Made by a program: the position numbers and the translations under genes
NCBI GenBank assembly: GCA_949318235.1
Contig: OX439127.1
Coordinates: 4,778,436 to 4,842,435, forward strand
DNA from: Ecdyonurus torrentis
Taxonomy: Eukaryota > Arthropoda > Insecta > Ephemeroptera > Heptageniidae
DNA: 64,000 nucleotides
Direction of reading: 5' to 3'
Shown: positions 22,780 through 34,789 of the stretch, one piece after another
Layout: every line of letters begins with the position of its first letter
How positions within the stretch are numbered: the stretch's first letter is position 1
The notes under the pieces: generated by a model
The model's input: the letters and a program-made list of their open reading frames with translations, nothing else
Database searches by the model: none
Told to the model about the DNA's origin: nothing

Positions 22780-23850
22780 CAAGTGACCATCTTTACGTAC
22801 AGTGCTCTCCATCGACTCCACAACTACTTCAGATCAAGAAACAAAAGCAGCCACTGTTTTACCATGTCGTTCCTGTCACGTATGTTTAATGTCATGCTAC
22901 TCAATAAATCTATCAATCACTGATATTAATGTTTCCTATGGTCATTATTTTATGTAATTACCTATGCTTATTAATTACATAATGGTAAAACTCGTAATCA
23001 AAAAATGTTTTTTTAATTATTTTATCCAAGATTACATTAGTCCCACCAAGACATAACGTCTTATCGGTATAGGTTCTAGAGGAGTAATACAACAATTTAT
23101 TAGATTCAGTTTAATATAATACGCACATATAAAATACAAAAAGTTAGTATTTATATTTATACATTAAGAAAGGAAATCTTACTTATCATTCATATGAAGC
23201 AAAAAAATGTGCACACCTAACGCATTTTTTTATGGTATAAACAAAAAGTCAGTGCCATTGTGTAAAATACCCTCAATTAGCGATGTATTGTATTGTCAGG
23301 ACGTAATTTTTGTGCATGCATGTCTCCAGGGGGATGTTACCATGCCAATATTCTCAGACGCTAGAGTCTCCATATACGTACTAGACCTATAGTAAGTTGT
23401 GTGGAGGGGATAGTGTTGAATATGCTGTTCCACGTGTTTCAGCAGATTATTACAATACTTCTTTTTTACCACGCAGTCTTAATTTATACAATAAGTTGGA
23501 GATTAGCGACAGAAATTTGTCTCCTTCTAGGTTCAAATTAGCATCTAGTTTATGAATGTATAACCTTTTATTTCCTCTCTCTCTCTCTCTCTCTTCCTCT
23601 CTCTCTCTCTCTTATGAGTCTTATGTCTATGTTACCTATTTTTACTTCATCTATTAGGATATCAAATTTTGTATGGGCTTTGCCTTTATTAATCTCCTGT
23701 TGAGCAACCTCCTTTGGCTATGGCAATGTTTGTATTGTATTTATTTGCTCAATAAAATGTTTAGTACCTATTATTACTGACAATTTAATTGCAGTATAAG
23801 TAAGAGTATTTTTATCACGCAACAAAATATTAATTGCTATAAATATTCAA
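22780..23850. other. Unassigned AT-rich sequence
   Basis: CT tract at 23573-23612; otherwise no recognised element or gene. Confidence 0.5.
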
Positions 23851-23851
23851 A

Positions 23852-24153
23852 CTAGGGTGGTTGCATTCTTGTTAAAGTCAACGCCATAAGTGAGCACTAA
23901 ATAACATCGGCTGGTATGAGAAAATGGCACATTTGGCCGGTTTAAAAATACTTTGCAATTTTTTTGAGATAATTGATACTATTACCGAGTTGAAATAGGT
24001 TTTCAAGATGCGAGAAAAATAATAATGATAAAAAAAAGTTATTTTGCAATGAAAATAGCGAAAACCTACTTTTGTCCTATACTAAGCAATGTTATTCATT
24101 GCTCAATTATGGCATCAAAGCGCATCTATTATGACGTCATGCACACACTCTTA
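23852..24153 (+). mobile_element. T-family MITE (beta-type)
   Basis: CTAGGGTGGTTGCATTCTTG, AAAGTCAACGCCATAAGTGA, GAGCACTAAATAACAT and TTATGACGTCATGCAC near the end (TGACGTCA 24132-24139). Confidence 0.8.
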
Positions 24154-24204
24154 TATATAAGCATATCCTTGTAAATTATTTATTAAATCTCCAGGATTAC
24201 TTTC

Positions 24205-24239
24205 CTTTTTCTTTTTTTTCTTTTTTTTTTTTTTTTTTT
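24205..24239. repeat. Poly-T tract
   Basis: T-rich with a few C, about 35 bp. Confidence 0.9.
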
Positions 24240-24299
24240 AGTTATTATTTTTTATAAGTGAGACGTATTATGCATTTTTTTCTCCAAATGTTGTTACGT

Positions 24300-24428
24300 T
24301 TTCAGCCATACTTTCGTAGCAAAAATGAAAAATTCAGCCACAAATTAGCTTCCGAACGAAATGCATGCTGCACGGCGTGCACACGCCAGTTGCGGCAGCG
24401 AGCGCCGCGCCCTCTCGCAGCGCATCAA
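24300..24428. other. GC-richer patch of unknown nature
   Basis: Positions 24358-24425 are GC-rich (CACGGCGTGCACACGCC, GCGAGCGCCGCGCCCTC), unlike the surroundings; they abut a T-family MITE. No gene call. Confidence 0.4.
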
Positions 24429-24736
24429 TATAGGGTCTATGCATCCATTTAAAAGTCGACGCCATGTTGGATAACTCAATAACATGGGTAGCATAGGACA
24501 AAAAATCATTTTGCCAGTTTAAAAACACTATGCAATATTTTTGAGAGCATTGATGCTGTAAATATGTTGAATTATTATCTCAAGTATATGAGAAAAATAA
24601 CAATTGGCAAACATTTAATCAATTTTTCAAAGAAAATTGGCTTAAATGAAGTTTGTCCTATGCTGAGCAATGTTGTTCACTACTCCAGTATGGCCTCCAA
24701 GCGCAGTTAATATGACGTCATCCGCATACACCCTAT
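24429..24736 (+). mobile_element. T-family MITE (alpha-type), complete
   Basis: TATAGGGTCTATGCATCC to CGCATACACCCTATA; AAAGTCGACGCCATGTTGG and GAGAGCATTGATGCTGTAAA inside; TGACGTCA at 24713-24720. One of the best-preserved copies. Confidence 0.9.
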
Positions 24737-24739
24737 AGC

Positions 24740-25214
24740 ATTAAAAGTAGCTTAGCTAATTGTTTTGAAAATAATTGCAGCAATAATAAATTCACTACAG
24801 AGAAAAAGTGGCTATGAAAATGTTTTTTTTTTCTTTAAAATCTCATATTTTGTTGTTCAAGAAATTTGTAATTTCAGTCTCTTATTTAGAGACAAATAGA
24901 TTTGTTGGCTCTTTAAGCAACATGAATTTCAGAAATATGAGCTCAATCATGTAAATATAATTATTAATATCAGGGGAATATTATAAATAGACATTTACTA
25001 ATGTATTAACCAGTTTTTACCTATAGGCTCATAAGTATATAAATAAAACATACATACATACGTATATAATATTTTAGTTCAATTTTTTACATTTTTCCCG
25101 TAACTTTTGTATAATTATAATACATAAAATGTCCTTATATTATAAATCATTATGTTACTGCAACCTATTTTTAAACTTAGAGGATTTTTGTTAATCATAT
25201 ATACAACATACTCA

Positions 25215-25264
<50 letters not shown>

Positions 25265-25345
25265 TTTGTTGGTTCCGCATTTGAAAAATTTATTCTGTTC
25301 TTGGTGAATTTTAATTGCATTATTAAAATAAAGCAGAAATTTACA
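24740..25345. other. Unassigned AT-rich sequence with (CT)n
   Basis: (CT)n at 25218-25261; otherwise nothing recognised. Confidence 0.5.
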
Positions 25346-25348
25346 ACT

Positions 25349-25651
25349 ATAGGGTGTATGCATTTATGTTAAAGTCGACGCCATGTTGGATAACTCAACA
25401 TGGGTGGCATAGGAAAATAAATCATTTTGCAAAATTAAAACCACTATGCAATATTTTTTAGAGCATTGATGCTGTAAATATGTTGAATTAGTATCTCAAG
25501 CATATGATAAAAATAACAATAACAACAAATGAGCCGATTTCCCTTATAAAATAGCCTTAAATAAGTTTGTCCTATGCTTAACAATGTTATGCACTACTCC
25601 AGTATGGCCTCCAAGCGCAATAAATATGAAGTCATCCGCATACATCCTATA
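25349..25651 (+). mobile_element. T-family MITE (alpha-type), complete
   Basis: TATAGGGTGTATGCATTT to CGCATACATCCTATA. The CRE-like site is mutated here to TGAAGTCA. Confidence 0.9.
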
Positions 25652-26275
25652 ACATAAATTTATTCATAATACAAACGCACACGATTTTAACACTTCACGA
25701 GTCACTCACATACTAAATGAGGTGAGTAATCTCTCGTCTGTATTTTCTCACTCATCATGTGCGATAAATTAAAAGGAAATATAAATTTTTTCGAGAAATC
25801 TAATTCGTCACTGCATTCAATGCAAATGCATTCATAAAAAATTCTCACGCAAAGCTATAAAACAAGGCACCCTATACAAAAGGAGCAGTTTTGGATAAGT
25901 ATGTATCTTGAGTAACACAAGTGTACAAAGGCTCATAAGTATAGACAAGTATATATTATATATATATTCTTATATAGATATTATTAAATGCAATACTTGA
26001 CAATCAGTTTTTTTTATTATCATTGTAAGTACAGTAATTTTCATATTTAAACAATATACGTCTATTAGTTTATATAACGATAGAGTTATATTTGTAGGAA
26101 ACTATATACTTGGGTTTTGTTTTTAAAATTTTCTATATACATCATAATTTACTTGCCTTTGTCAATTTTACTCATTTAAAATTTTATTTTTCTAATCCTA
26201 CGGCATGGCATACGGTTTCAACTTTTTACTGTTAATTATGTACAGTATAATGCTTATAAATGCTTCGTTTTAAAA

Positions 26276-26294
26276 GTGTGTGTGTGTCTCTCTC

Positions 26295-26338
<44 letters not shown>

Positions 26339-26356
26339 TCTCTCTCTCTCTCTCTG
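26276..26356. repeat. (GT)n and (CT)n microsatellite
   Basis: Short GT then CT with a few interruptions. Confidence 0.95.
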
Positions 26357-26561
26357 TGAAATAAAGAACATCGTTCTGGAAACCTTCACTCCTTCTGCCT
26401 TTACCTAAGTTTAATCATTGTTCTTAGTATCGATCTTTTTATATATTTTTTTCTTTATAAAAAATTCTTAGTAAAAAAAAATCTATTAGTACTATAAACT
26501 TTTAAACTGAATGATATGCAGTGCTAACATCAATAATAATTTATTCCTGGTCTCTATATTT

Positions 26562-26565
<4 letters not shown>

Positions 26566-26660
<95 letters not shown>

Positions 26661-26674
26661 ACACCCACACAAAC
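26566..26674. repeat. (CA)n microsatellite
   Basis: About 95 bp of pure CA, followed by imperfect units. Confidence 0.97.
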
Positions 26675-27023
26675 AAACAGAGAAAGAGAGAAAGAATTTA
26701 ATGTCTCCTGTGTCTGTGTTTGTGTATTTGATATGAACCTGTATTAATTTTTCGCGTGTAAATTAAATTGCACTTTTTTAATATTTTTTATCGCAACTCT
26801 GCATAACTTTATCCCAAAATCGGTTAAGTACATATAAAATAATTTATTTTAAATCACTTGTTTACATAATATATACTTGTAAAATTAAAACTTGTATGAA
26901 TTACTAATAAAAGAGGAATGGAATTATAAAGAAGATGGAGAGAGATTTGCTATAAGATATGGTACAGCATTTTTTTCTATACAATATAAAATACATTGCA
27001 TTCTTTTTTCTATATCGTACATT

Positions 27024-27033
<10 letters not shown>

Positions 27034-27063
<30 letters not shown>
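27034..27063. repeat. (TA)n microsatellite
   Basis: Short pure TA run. Confidence 0.94.
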
Positions 27064-27065
<2 letters not shown>

Positions 27066-28261
27066 GTAATTGACATAGTTTTTATAATTAGTGCTTTAAT
27101 TCATTGATCTTTTGATATAATTGCTGTAGAAAAGAATTATAAAAGATATCATACACATTTTTTTTTTAAATTCTTTATTTGAAAATATTATTTTCTATTT
27201 CATTCGAATAAGTATGCAAATAATTCAGTGTTTGTAAAAATGCTAATGAATTTCATTGTTTTTTAACCATGTCATCATGTGTTGAAAAAGTTCCTTCTAC
27301 TAAAGAACAAAATATAGATCTTGTTTTCAAGATTTTATTAAATGTGTATATAGCAAAAGCAAAGAATTTAAAAAACTTTTGAACAAAACCATATTTTTAT
27401 TTCCCTCTACAATAACATCAAATATAAAAATATTTCTTTAGTTTTTATGTTGTTCGAGAGAACACATAATGATCTTTCATTTGATGTGTAAACTTTTTTG
27501 CTGTCAGTTTGTTACGACGCCTTGAAAAATTTAAAGACGTTTTCTCATATACATAACACACATTAATGAGCGCTGTCGCTTGCCTCTGTTACGCAAGAGA
27601 TTCAAGTGCAGTAGGAAGCGGCTGCCGCGCGCGGCCAGAGCGTTATGCTGATACGTTGGCTGCGATGATCATATCACCGGCATGTTATGCACATCATTCT
27701 TTTTCTAATTTTTGGCTGTTTTTTTTCATATTTACGTCCACGTAAATTTTACAAATATATAAAAATTAGCAGTTTTTAAAAAGTAAAGGAATATAAGAAA
27801 TCACAAGGACTGGTTAATTGCAATTTCATGAAATGTGGTGCTAGTAGATTTTGTTCTTGCAAAAAAGGAAAAGGGGGAAAAAAAGCGGGGCGTTGTTATA
27901 CATTTCTCGCTGTTATATCTTTGTCAAAATAGAAAAATCAGAAAATGAAAATAAGCTGTCTCAATTAAGAAGAATACTTATTATTATATATTATTTTGCA
28001 TGAAGAATCAATATTTTATTATAAACAAATACATTTAATTGTTTTACTTAAAATCAAAAAAATATGTGTTTGGAGCGAGGTAGAAATGATAAAACAATTT
28101 TAATTTTTTAATATATAAATATATATATTTTTGTAGATTTGAGACGAATACGTGGATCATTTGTGAAAACTCGTGGTTAACATTAAAAATAAACTACACA
28201 GCTGTTAATTATATACAATCTCTGTAATATTTTATTTATTTACGATTAGGGATTACTTTAA

Positions 28262-28925
28262 AAGTCGTAGAGCACATAAAACAGCATGTGCGTTTTAATG
28301 AATAAACTTGAAATGGTATTTTTTTTTTTTTTTTTTTTTACGATATTGTGTTATCGTGCCACACCAATCCCAGTCCCAGTCAAGACATTGTCTTATCGAC
28401 AGGTAAGGACTTTCCAATTTAATGGAAAGCACACACGGGCCGGCCACGGCCTAAGTACAGCTCCCCGGTATTTGCCATGACAGCCTAGAGAAACCGTGGA
28501 AACATCTAGGCAGGCTGGTCGGTGCAATCACATCAATCATGCACCTCCCAAATGCTGTGTGTCATCATGGAATGCATGTAACCATGCATCGTAAAACGTG
28601 TTGTGCTCTCACACTTCACGTACGCACCCAGCAGTGACTCAAACATATACTCGGTGAGGAGTACAGAGTTACGAGTCAGCTGCCTTCACCACTCGGCCAT
28701 ACCAGCCCCACGAGAGAGCGTGAAGATACTGTATACCATTTGCGTGATTATTTATGTTTCTGACATCAGAAACATGCAAAAATTAGTAAAAAATGTTGTG
28801 CGGGTTGCATAAATTGAAATTTTCTGATCACTGCTACGGGTTTTGAGACAAACTAAAGCTATTTATGTAAGTCACATCAAGTGTTTTGTAATATAAATGC
28901 TTATGTTTCCTTCTGGTCTATTCCT
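28262..28925 (+). mobile_element. P1 TTAA-target MITE split by a SINE
   Basis: TTAA at 28258-28261 and 28926-28929. The left part (28262-28318) and right part (28707-28925) are P1. The SINE at 28319-28706 lies between them. About 45 bp of P1 that should be at the junction (GGATCTTCAAAATT to GTTAATGTA in other copies) is missing, so the SINE insertion was accompanied by a deletion. Confidence 0.85.
28319..28706 (-). mobile_element. SINE-1, tRNA-derived, copy 1
   Basis: On the minus strand it begins GCTGGTATGGCCGAGTGGTG, a Ser/Leu-type tRNA 5' region with A box TGGCCGAGTGG. The B box is degraded in this copy. A body of about 300 bp is shared with the other two copies (ACCGTGGAAACATCTAGGCA on plus). 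It ends in poly-A, seen as T21 at 28319-28339. A retroposed pol III transcript mobilised by an unknown LINE is the usual interpretation. Confidence 0.88.
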
Positions 28926-29243
28926 TTAAGATTAAATGTAAATTAAGAGCCATTTATAAACCGTTAACCATAATATTAACGTATTATTTCCGCACCAACA
29001 ATACACGTCAACTATTCAAACATTTCCTTCGTATAATATTCTATTTTCAATAACGACTATGATGAAATTTTAAGCCATGTTTTTCGCACACAGACAAACA
29101 TACAACTGAACGTATGAGAAAATAACATATTGTGCTCACTAGATAAAATAAGGTAAACTTGAACTTTTAACCGATATAAGGGAAAGTAGTCATCATAAAT
29201 TTTAAATGACATCTTGTACTATACTTTATTTAAAATATGGTGT

Positions 29244-29247
<4 letters not shown>

Positions 29248-29295
<48 letters not shown>
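29248..29295. repeat. (CT)n microsatellite
   Basis: Pure CT. Confidence 0.96.
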
Positions 29296-29298
<3 letters not shown>

Positions 29299-29902
29299 TT
29301 ATTCAAATTATTATGGCGCATTTACATGTTTATTTTTTTTTTGCAAAGCAAAATAATTCATCTTAAGAAAAACAATGTTATTTAGTATTTGGCTGCAAAA
29401 AAAAAAAAAAAAAAAAAAAAAATGTAGTAATAATTATTGACTCACATATAAGTGAATGAATATTTTGTCACTATTTCAAACATGTGAATATAACTTTTCC
29501 TATTGAAAAATTAACATTGGCCCACTTGCAATGAAATGTTTTTAATTGATGCTACGTGTTAATGGAAATGATAAATTACTAAAACAAATGAATTAATAAG
29601 AATTTTGAATTTATTTTGTATCTATAGTTCGTTTCGTTCATTGTAAGTGGTCCATTAAAAACTTATTAAACAAAACTTGAGCTTCTTAGAAATATAAAGT
29701 CATTTTGCATTGCTCTAATTATTGTTATTTTATTTATTTTGTAAATATTTAATATAAATCATTATATTATAATATAATCTAAATGATCTAAATGAGGATC
29801 TTGGCAGGACCAAAAATATACCCAAAATGTAACCCACACGTGTGTGTGGGTAACCCACACGAGCGCTTGTTGTATTGTATGAGCGTAAGAAACATTGTCA
29901 AT

Positions 29903-29947
29903 CACAACAACAACAACAACAACAACAAAAAAAAAAAAAAAAAAAAA
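29903..29947. repeat. (CAA)n and poly-A
   Basis: CAA repeats running into A21 or longer; could be the tail of an old retroposon. Confidence 0.9.
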
Positions 29948-30264
29948 TGTCGTTAAATCTTAAATTCAATTTATTTTCAAGAAGAATTATTTGTGTTACG
30001 AGTATTAAATTTGAAGAAATTTTTTTCTATTAATCTTTCATTTCCTCACTGTAAGATTTTTAATTTAAATTAAAAACAAAGCCAGCCTGTTTTAAAGTGA
30101 GCTGTGACGTCATAAATATGCATATTTTGAAAATGATATAATTAAGAAATTTGTGACTCCTATACCAAATATATATGTTAGGATATTAGACATGCCTTTT
30201 GTTCAATGATTCCTATGCCTTTAACATTAAAATTTTCCGTAAATTCATTTGGGTAGAGAGGTAT

Positions 30265-30545
30265 CAGTGATGTCAAAACTTGATTACTATAAATATATTG
30301 TCATGCAATTTAATATATTATTAACTTTTAGTGTCAGTCAAACCTGATATTTTAATCTGAGCTGCATGTGTTGCACTATGGCGACATCACTCACCTATAT
30401 GATACGCAAGTCAGTTACTAGATCTGAAAACTTGCTTGATACCGGTAACGTATATCAAATGTTGTCGTGCTATTTAATATTCACTACCATTATCAGTACT
30501 CATGATATTTTAATATGAGATGCCTATGCTGCACTATGGCGACAT
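30265..30545 (+). repeat. Diverged tandem duplication, period about 158 bp
   Basis: GATATTTTAATCTGAG..GCACTATGGCGACAT (ending 30388) recurs as GATATTTTAATATGAG..GCACTATGGCGACAT (ending 30546). Upstream TGAAAACTTG/TCAAAACTTG also match. Confidence 0.65.
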
Positions 30546-30566
30546 AAAGTATTTCTTGTATACACA

Positions 30567-31193
30567 CGGACAAAATAAATACATTACAAATAATTATGCT
30601 AGCTCATTTTGAGCACAATTTGTTCAAAACAGCATAATTTATGCTATACTGCATAATAATTATGTAAAAATACATTACAGTAAAGTTGTATAGTATATTT
30701 TATTTAGGTTGTTCTATTTATTTTTTTTTTTTTATTTTTTTTTTTTTTTGCGTGCCATATTGTGTTATCGTGCTATACACCAATCCCAGTCCCAGTCAAG
30801 ACATTGTCTTATCGACAGGTAAGGACTTTCCAATTAATGGAAAAGCACACACGGGCCGGCCACGGCCTAAGTACAGCCCGGCATTTGCCATGACAGCCTA
30901 GAGAAACCGTGGAAACATCTAGGCAGGCTGGTCGGTGCAATCACATCAATCATGCACTTCCCGAATGCTTTGCGTCGTCATGGAATGCATGTAACCATGC
31001 ATCGTGCAACGTGTTGTGCTCTCACACTTCACGTACGCACCTAGCAGTGGCTCGAACCTATACTCGGTGAGGAGTACAGAGTTGCGAGTCAGCTGCCTTC
31101 ACCACTCGGCCATACCAGCTCGGTATAACTTAATTGATGCTATAATACCATAAACTTAGCATAAATTACGTTATTTATCCTTTTCGTGCAGCA
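30567..31193. mobile_element. M3 MITE split by a SINE
   Basis: The left part (to about 30719) has ATTATGCTAGCTCATTTT and CAGCATAATTTATGCTATAC; the right part (31123-31193) has GATGCTATAATACC and GCATAAATTACGTTATTT. The SINE-1 copy 2 separates them. Confidence 0.75.
30720..31119 (-). mobile_element. SINE-1, tRNA-derived, copy 2 (best boxes)
   Basis: The minus-strand head carries A box TGGCCGAGTGG and B box GGTTCGAGCC (plus-strand 31049-31058), the two internal pol III promoter elements, spaced as in a long-variable-arm tRNA. Body as in copies 1 and 3; the tail is a T-rich stretch at 30720-30749 (poly-A on the element strand). Confidence 0.9.
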
Positions 31194-31383
31194 GTAAAAG
31201 CAGTTCATATGTTATCATCTCTTCTACTGTGCTCGAAATATGTTTCTATACTATAGTACCGTATAGTTACGCTAAATATTTGATATCACTAAGAAAAAGA
31301 AAAAAACACTAATCTCAAATAATAAGAAGAAAGAAAAAAAATTAACCAGTTAGTTAAAAACATAAATGTAAATTAAATCAATT

Positions 31384-31597
31384 AATGAATGAATGAATGA
31401 ATGAATGAATGAATGAATGAATGAATGAATGAATGAATGAATGAATGAATGAATGAATGAATGAATGAATGAATGAATGAATGAATGAATGAATGAATGA
31501 ATGAATGAATGAATGAATGAATGAATGAATGAATGAATGAATGAATGAATGAATGAATGAATGAATGAATGAATGAATGAATGAATGAATGAATGAA
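31384..31597. repeat. (AATG)n microsatellite, about 213 bp
   Basis: Nearly perfect tetranucleotide array; produces FIHS-repeat open frames that are not genes. Confidence 0.97.
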
Positions 31598-31674
31598 CGA
31601 AAATAAAAACCAAGTTATAGATGTTTGTGTGTATATATGAATATATGCACGAATTTTATCAAAGGAAAATATAA

Positions 31675-31942
31675 ATTACATGCGCTTGGACGCCGTACTA
31701 GAGTAATGAATAGCATTGATCAACATAGGACAAACTTCACTTTTAGCTACTTTTTGTGATATTGTTTGTTGTTGTTGTTATTTATCGCACATACTTGATA
31801 CAAATTCACCATATCAACAGCAGCAATTAATTCAATATTATCACTTAGAAATTTTTTTTAACCAGCAAAATGAGTAGTATTTCTATATGCGTTCCATGTT
31901 ATAGAATGAAGCAACATGGCGTTGAGTGCATATACCCTATAT
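31675..31942 (-). mobile_element. T-family MITE, diverged
   Basis: CATGCGCTTGGACGCCGTAC, GAGTAATGAATAGCATTGAT, AACATGGCGTTGAGTGCATA and a CCCTATA end; the left terminus is lost. Confidence 0.75.
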
Positions 31943-31944
31943 TA

Positions 31945-32835
31945 AAACACTCAAAGGACCAAATACTTATAGTTATCTTATAGGCTTGTAATCCGTTCCT
32001 AACTTTTCGTATAAAAAAATGCAAAATATTCCTATTATATAATGTACTATTATAGTAAATATACTATATTAACTATACTTTCTTTACTCAACTAATATAA
32101 TTGCTATTTATAGAAATAATAAACCATATTTATATAGTAGTTATAAATTATATTTGGTCTGAGTAAGTGTTAGGTAAAAATAAATAAGTGTTTATGTAAT
32201 ATTAAATGATATTTTGCTACGAAAAAAAAATAAATAAAAGACTAAAAAAATATATATATTATATAATCAAGTAATGTTGAATAAGTTTCTTTAATAAATC
32301 TGTGAATAAAGCATGCTTAATAAGAGAGAAAATAATTTTATGTAAAAACACAAAATCCTCAGATCTTAAGAAATCATTTAATTAAAAAAAACAAAAAAAA
32401 AAAACAAACAAACAAACAAACAAACAAGAGGACATGTACATGCGTTTTTTGTACCTTTGGTTGCCACTAAATAAAAAAACATTTAGTATTGTTAGTATTA
32501 GTATTATAATACTTATATTATATAATATACTAACCTATAGCTAACTTACTTAAGTAACTTTAGTTGACCTTAGTTCAACGAAATCACAGACGTAAATTAC
32601 ACCGCAATTAAGCGTCATATAGAATGTTACTTAATTTAGTATATATATTTGTCGCAGGTTTGGTAATCTAGCAAATTTACTATATATTTACATTTTCTCC
32701 GATTATAGCTATCGTGTCGTCACACTTGCTTTAATGAGAGCGATGAGAGATAAAGGGAGAGAGAGAGAGAGAGAGAGAGGCTGAACCTTGAAAATTATTG
32801 CGATTATTTACTTACAATTACAATTAAAACAATGT
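31945..32835. other. Unassigned AT-rich sequence
   Basis: (CAAA)n at 32396-32426 and an AG run at 32757-32780; no gene or element recognised. Confidence 0.5.
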
Positions 32836-32841
32836 TATTAA

Positions 32842-33201
32842 GTGTTGTACAGTATATAGACGGCTAGTATCTCAATATCTAAAAATAAAACTTCGAAACT
32901 TGATGATGCCATTTAAAAGTTAAAAGTAACAGCTACCTATAAAAAAAATTCAGAACCCGTGACCATCAGATAAGAGAAAAAATAGATATTGAATTTAACA
33001 TGGGCTCTTATAGGACTAAAACTTTCAAAAATCATAATTTTAATTCTAGCATAATGACCCTCCAATTTTATTAGATTTTTTAAGTTTCCGTATCCTAAAG
33101 TATCACTGTTCAAAATTTCAGTTTTTATTTTATTATTATTATTATTTTATTATTATTTTTTTATTTTTTTAGTCAAATCCCGCAGGACCTGATTTCCTGC
33201 C
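32842..33201 (+). mobile_element. P3 TTAA-target element, 360 bp
   Basis: TTAA at 32838-32841 and 33202-33205. Shares GTGACCATCAGATAAGAGA, AACATGGG.TCTTATAGGAC and TAGTCAAATCC..ATTTCC.GCC with 34867-35195. A TTA-rich expansion at 33131-33170 lengthens it. Confidence 0.8.
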
Positions 33202-33205
33202 TTAA

Positions 33206-33470
33206 TAAGTTTGTTTTGTGAGGGAAAAATTGCGATCATCAGGATTGCTTTTGTTTTTGCCGCCTAAAAATTTATGTTTTAGGCAACCTGCATGACAGAA
33301 ATGGTCACACATTTATCTAACTTACAGGATACTCAATACAACCTTGCAATAAAACTATATGAAAATGTTATCTATTACATTATTAGTTTTTATTCTACTG
33401 ACTTTAGTAATGAAACATTCATTATTTAAGCTGCACAAATGTCCTTTACCTACAACTGTACGTATGTTCG

Positions 33471-33517
<47 letters not shown>

Positions 33518-33640
33518 CAAATTTGAATTAGTTTTATATAATTATATATATGCAAATAAAGTTAAAAAAAAAAAAACTAGTTACCTAACAGTTAATCGAT
33601 TAATATTATTATTAATAATTAGTTATTTATAAACACTAGG
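33206..33640. other. Unassigned, contains a long poly-A
   Basis: A43 or so at 33473-33515; otherwise nothing recognised. Confidence 0.5.
33473..33515. repeat. Poly-A homopolymer
   Basis: About 43 consecutive A, with no SINE body recognised beside it. Confidence 0.93.
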
Positions 33641-33644
33641 TCTC

Positions 33645-33957
33645 AATAGGATGTATGCGCATGACGTCATATTTAATGCACTTTGACACCATACTGGAGT
33701 AATGTACGTACAACATTGCTTAGCATAGGAATAACTTCATATTTGGCTATTTTCTTTGCGTCCTCGAGTATTTTTTTAATATTATCATTATTTATAAATT
33801 CTCTCGTACACTTGAAACTTAACTTATGAACAGCATGAAAATGTTCTCAAAAACATTGTATATTATTTTAAAACTGTCTGGATGAGTAATTTTTCTATGT
33901 GGCTCATGATATTGAGTTACCCAACATGGCATTGACTTTAACATGTATGCACTACAT
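33645..33957 (-). mobile_element. T-family MITE
   Basis: AGGATGTATGCGCATGACGT (TGACGTCA 33662-33669), CATACTGGAGTAATG, AACATGGCATTGACTTTAAC; the ends are slightly diverged. Confidence 0.85.
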
Positions 33958-34068
33958 AATTTATTGTACAAATAAAAAACATATATATTTTCGGAAACAA
34001 TTGATTCGTATGTATTTCATTGTTAAGGTCATGTCAAACTTTTTATGCTTTTACTGCTTTTACTGCTT

Positions 34069-34087
34069 TTTTTTTTTTTTTTTTTTT
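34069..34087. repeat. Poly-T run
   Basis: About 19 T. Confidence 0.9.
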
Positions 34088-34584
34088 ACATAATTTCAGC
34101 AGAAAAAAAAAACATTACAATAATCGATGAAGAAAACTTAAAATATTCGTAAAACGAAATATTTTTCGATGTAAATATTTCTTTTAAATAATGCATTGTG
34201 CAATGCTCTCATTGTATAAAATTAATATCATGCTATTTGCTTGGCATGCTCTCCGTAAAGTAAATTGTTAAATTTTACAGTAATTCTTATCAATTTACTA
34301 ATTTTATTTTAGCTCGCACATAAAGCAGTATTTCAATTGAACAACACAAAATTTGATGTATGATGGAGAGCCATGTAATATAAAAGAAAAAAATGACTCA
34401 CCTTTTTTTCTACTATATATATATATATTTTAAACTTTTTTAACAAGTTTTGCACTATATAATTCAATTTTTAACTTTAATGCACAATAAATGAATAGCT
34501 AGATCCCGAGAAGAAAATTTACAAAACTGGTGCCTCAAAGTGTTTTTTTTTTTTTTTTACTGGAAACTATCTTGCTAAAAAGCT

Positions 34585-34588
34585 TAGA

Positions 34589-34631
<43 letters not shown>
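34585..34631. repeat. (AG)n microsatellite
   Basis: AG with one GGG interruption. Confidence 0.95.
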
Positions 34632-34633
<2 letters not shown>

Positions 34634-34789
34634 TTGCCTTGATAATGTCGTACCTGTAGGAAAAAAACTTGCATAACAATGGGAGTTAATGCCATTTCAA
34701 TGTATTTCTTGCCACCCACTGCACCTGCTCTATATTTTGGCCTGTGTAATCTTTATGGCAATGATGCCATATTTACATGTTTTCCCCAT

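Larger units (their letters stand above)
18425..22780 (+). repeat. Tandem segmental duplication, copy 2
   Basis: Pair of 13455-17815. It carries copy-specific insertions: a T MITE at 18697-18996, an unidentified AT-rich insert at about 19160-19705, and an H2-family fragment at 20950-21225. Confidence 0.9.
25655..28257. other. Long AT-rich stretch with microsatellites, no gene seen
   Basis: Contains GT/CT (26276-26356), CA (26566-26674) and TA (27034-27063) tracts. A GC-richer patch at 27565-27680 (GCGGCTGCCGCGCGCGGCC) stands out but has no recognisable gene. Confidence 0.5.
28930..30565. other. AT-rich stretch with poly-A and a 158-bp-period repeat
   Basis: (CT)n 29248-29295, A26 at 29397-29422, (CAA)n then poly-A 29903-29947, TGACGTCA at 30105-30112, and a diverged direct repeat listed separately. 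No gene recognised. Confidence 0.5.

Noticed and set aside
31350..31613. 87-codon minus-strand frame of FIHS repeats
   Set aside because: Translation of (AATG)n; not a protein.
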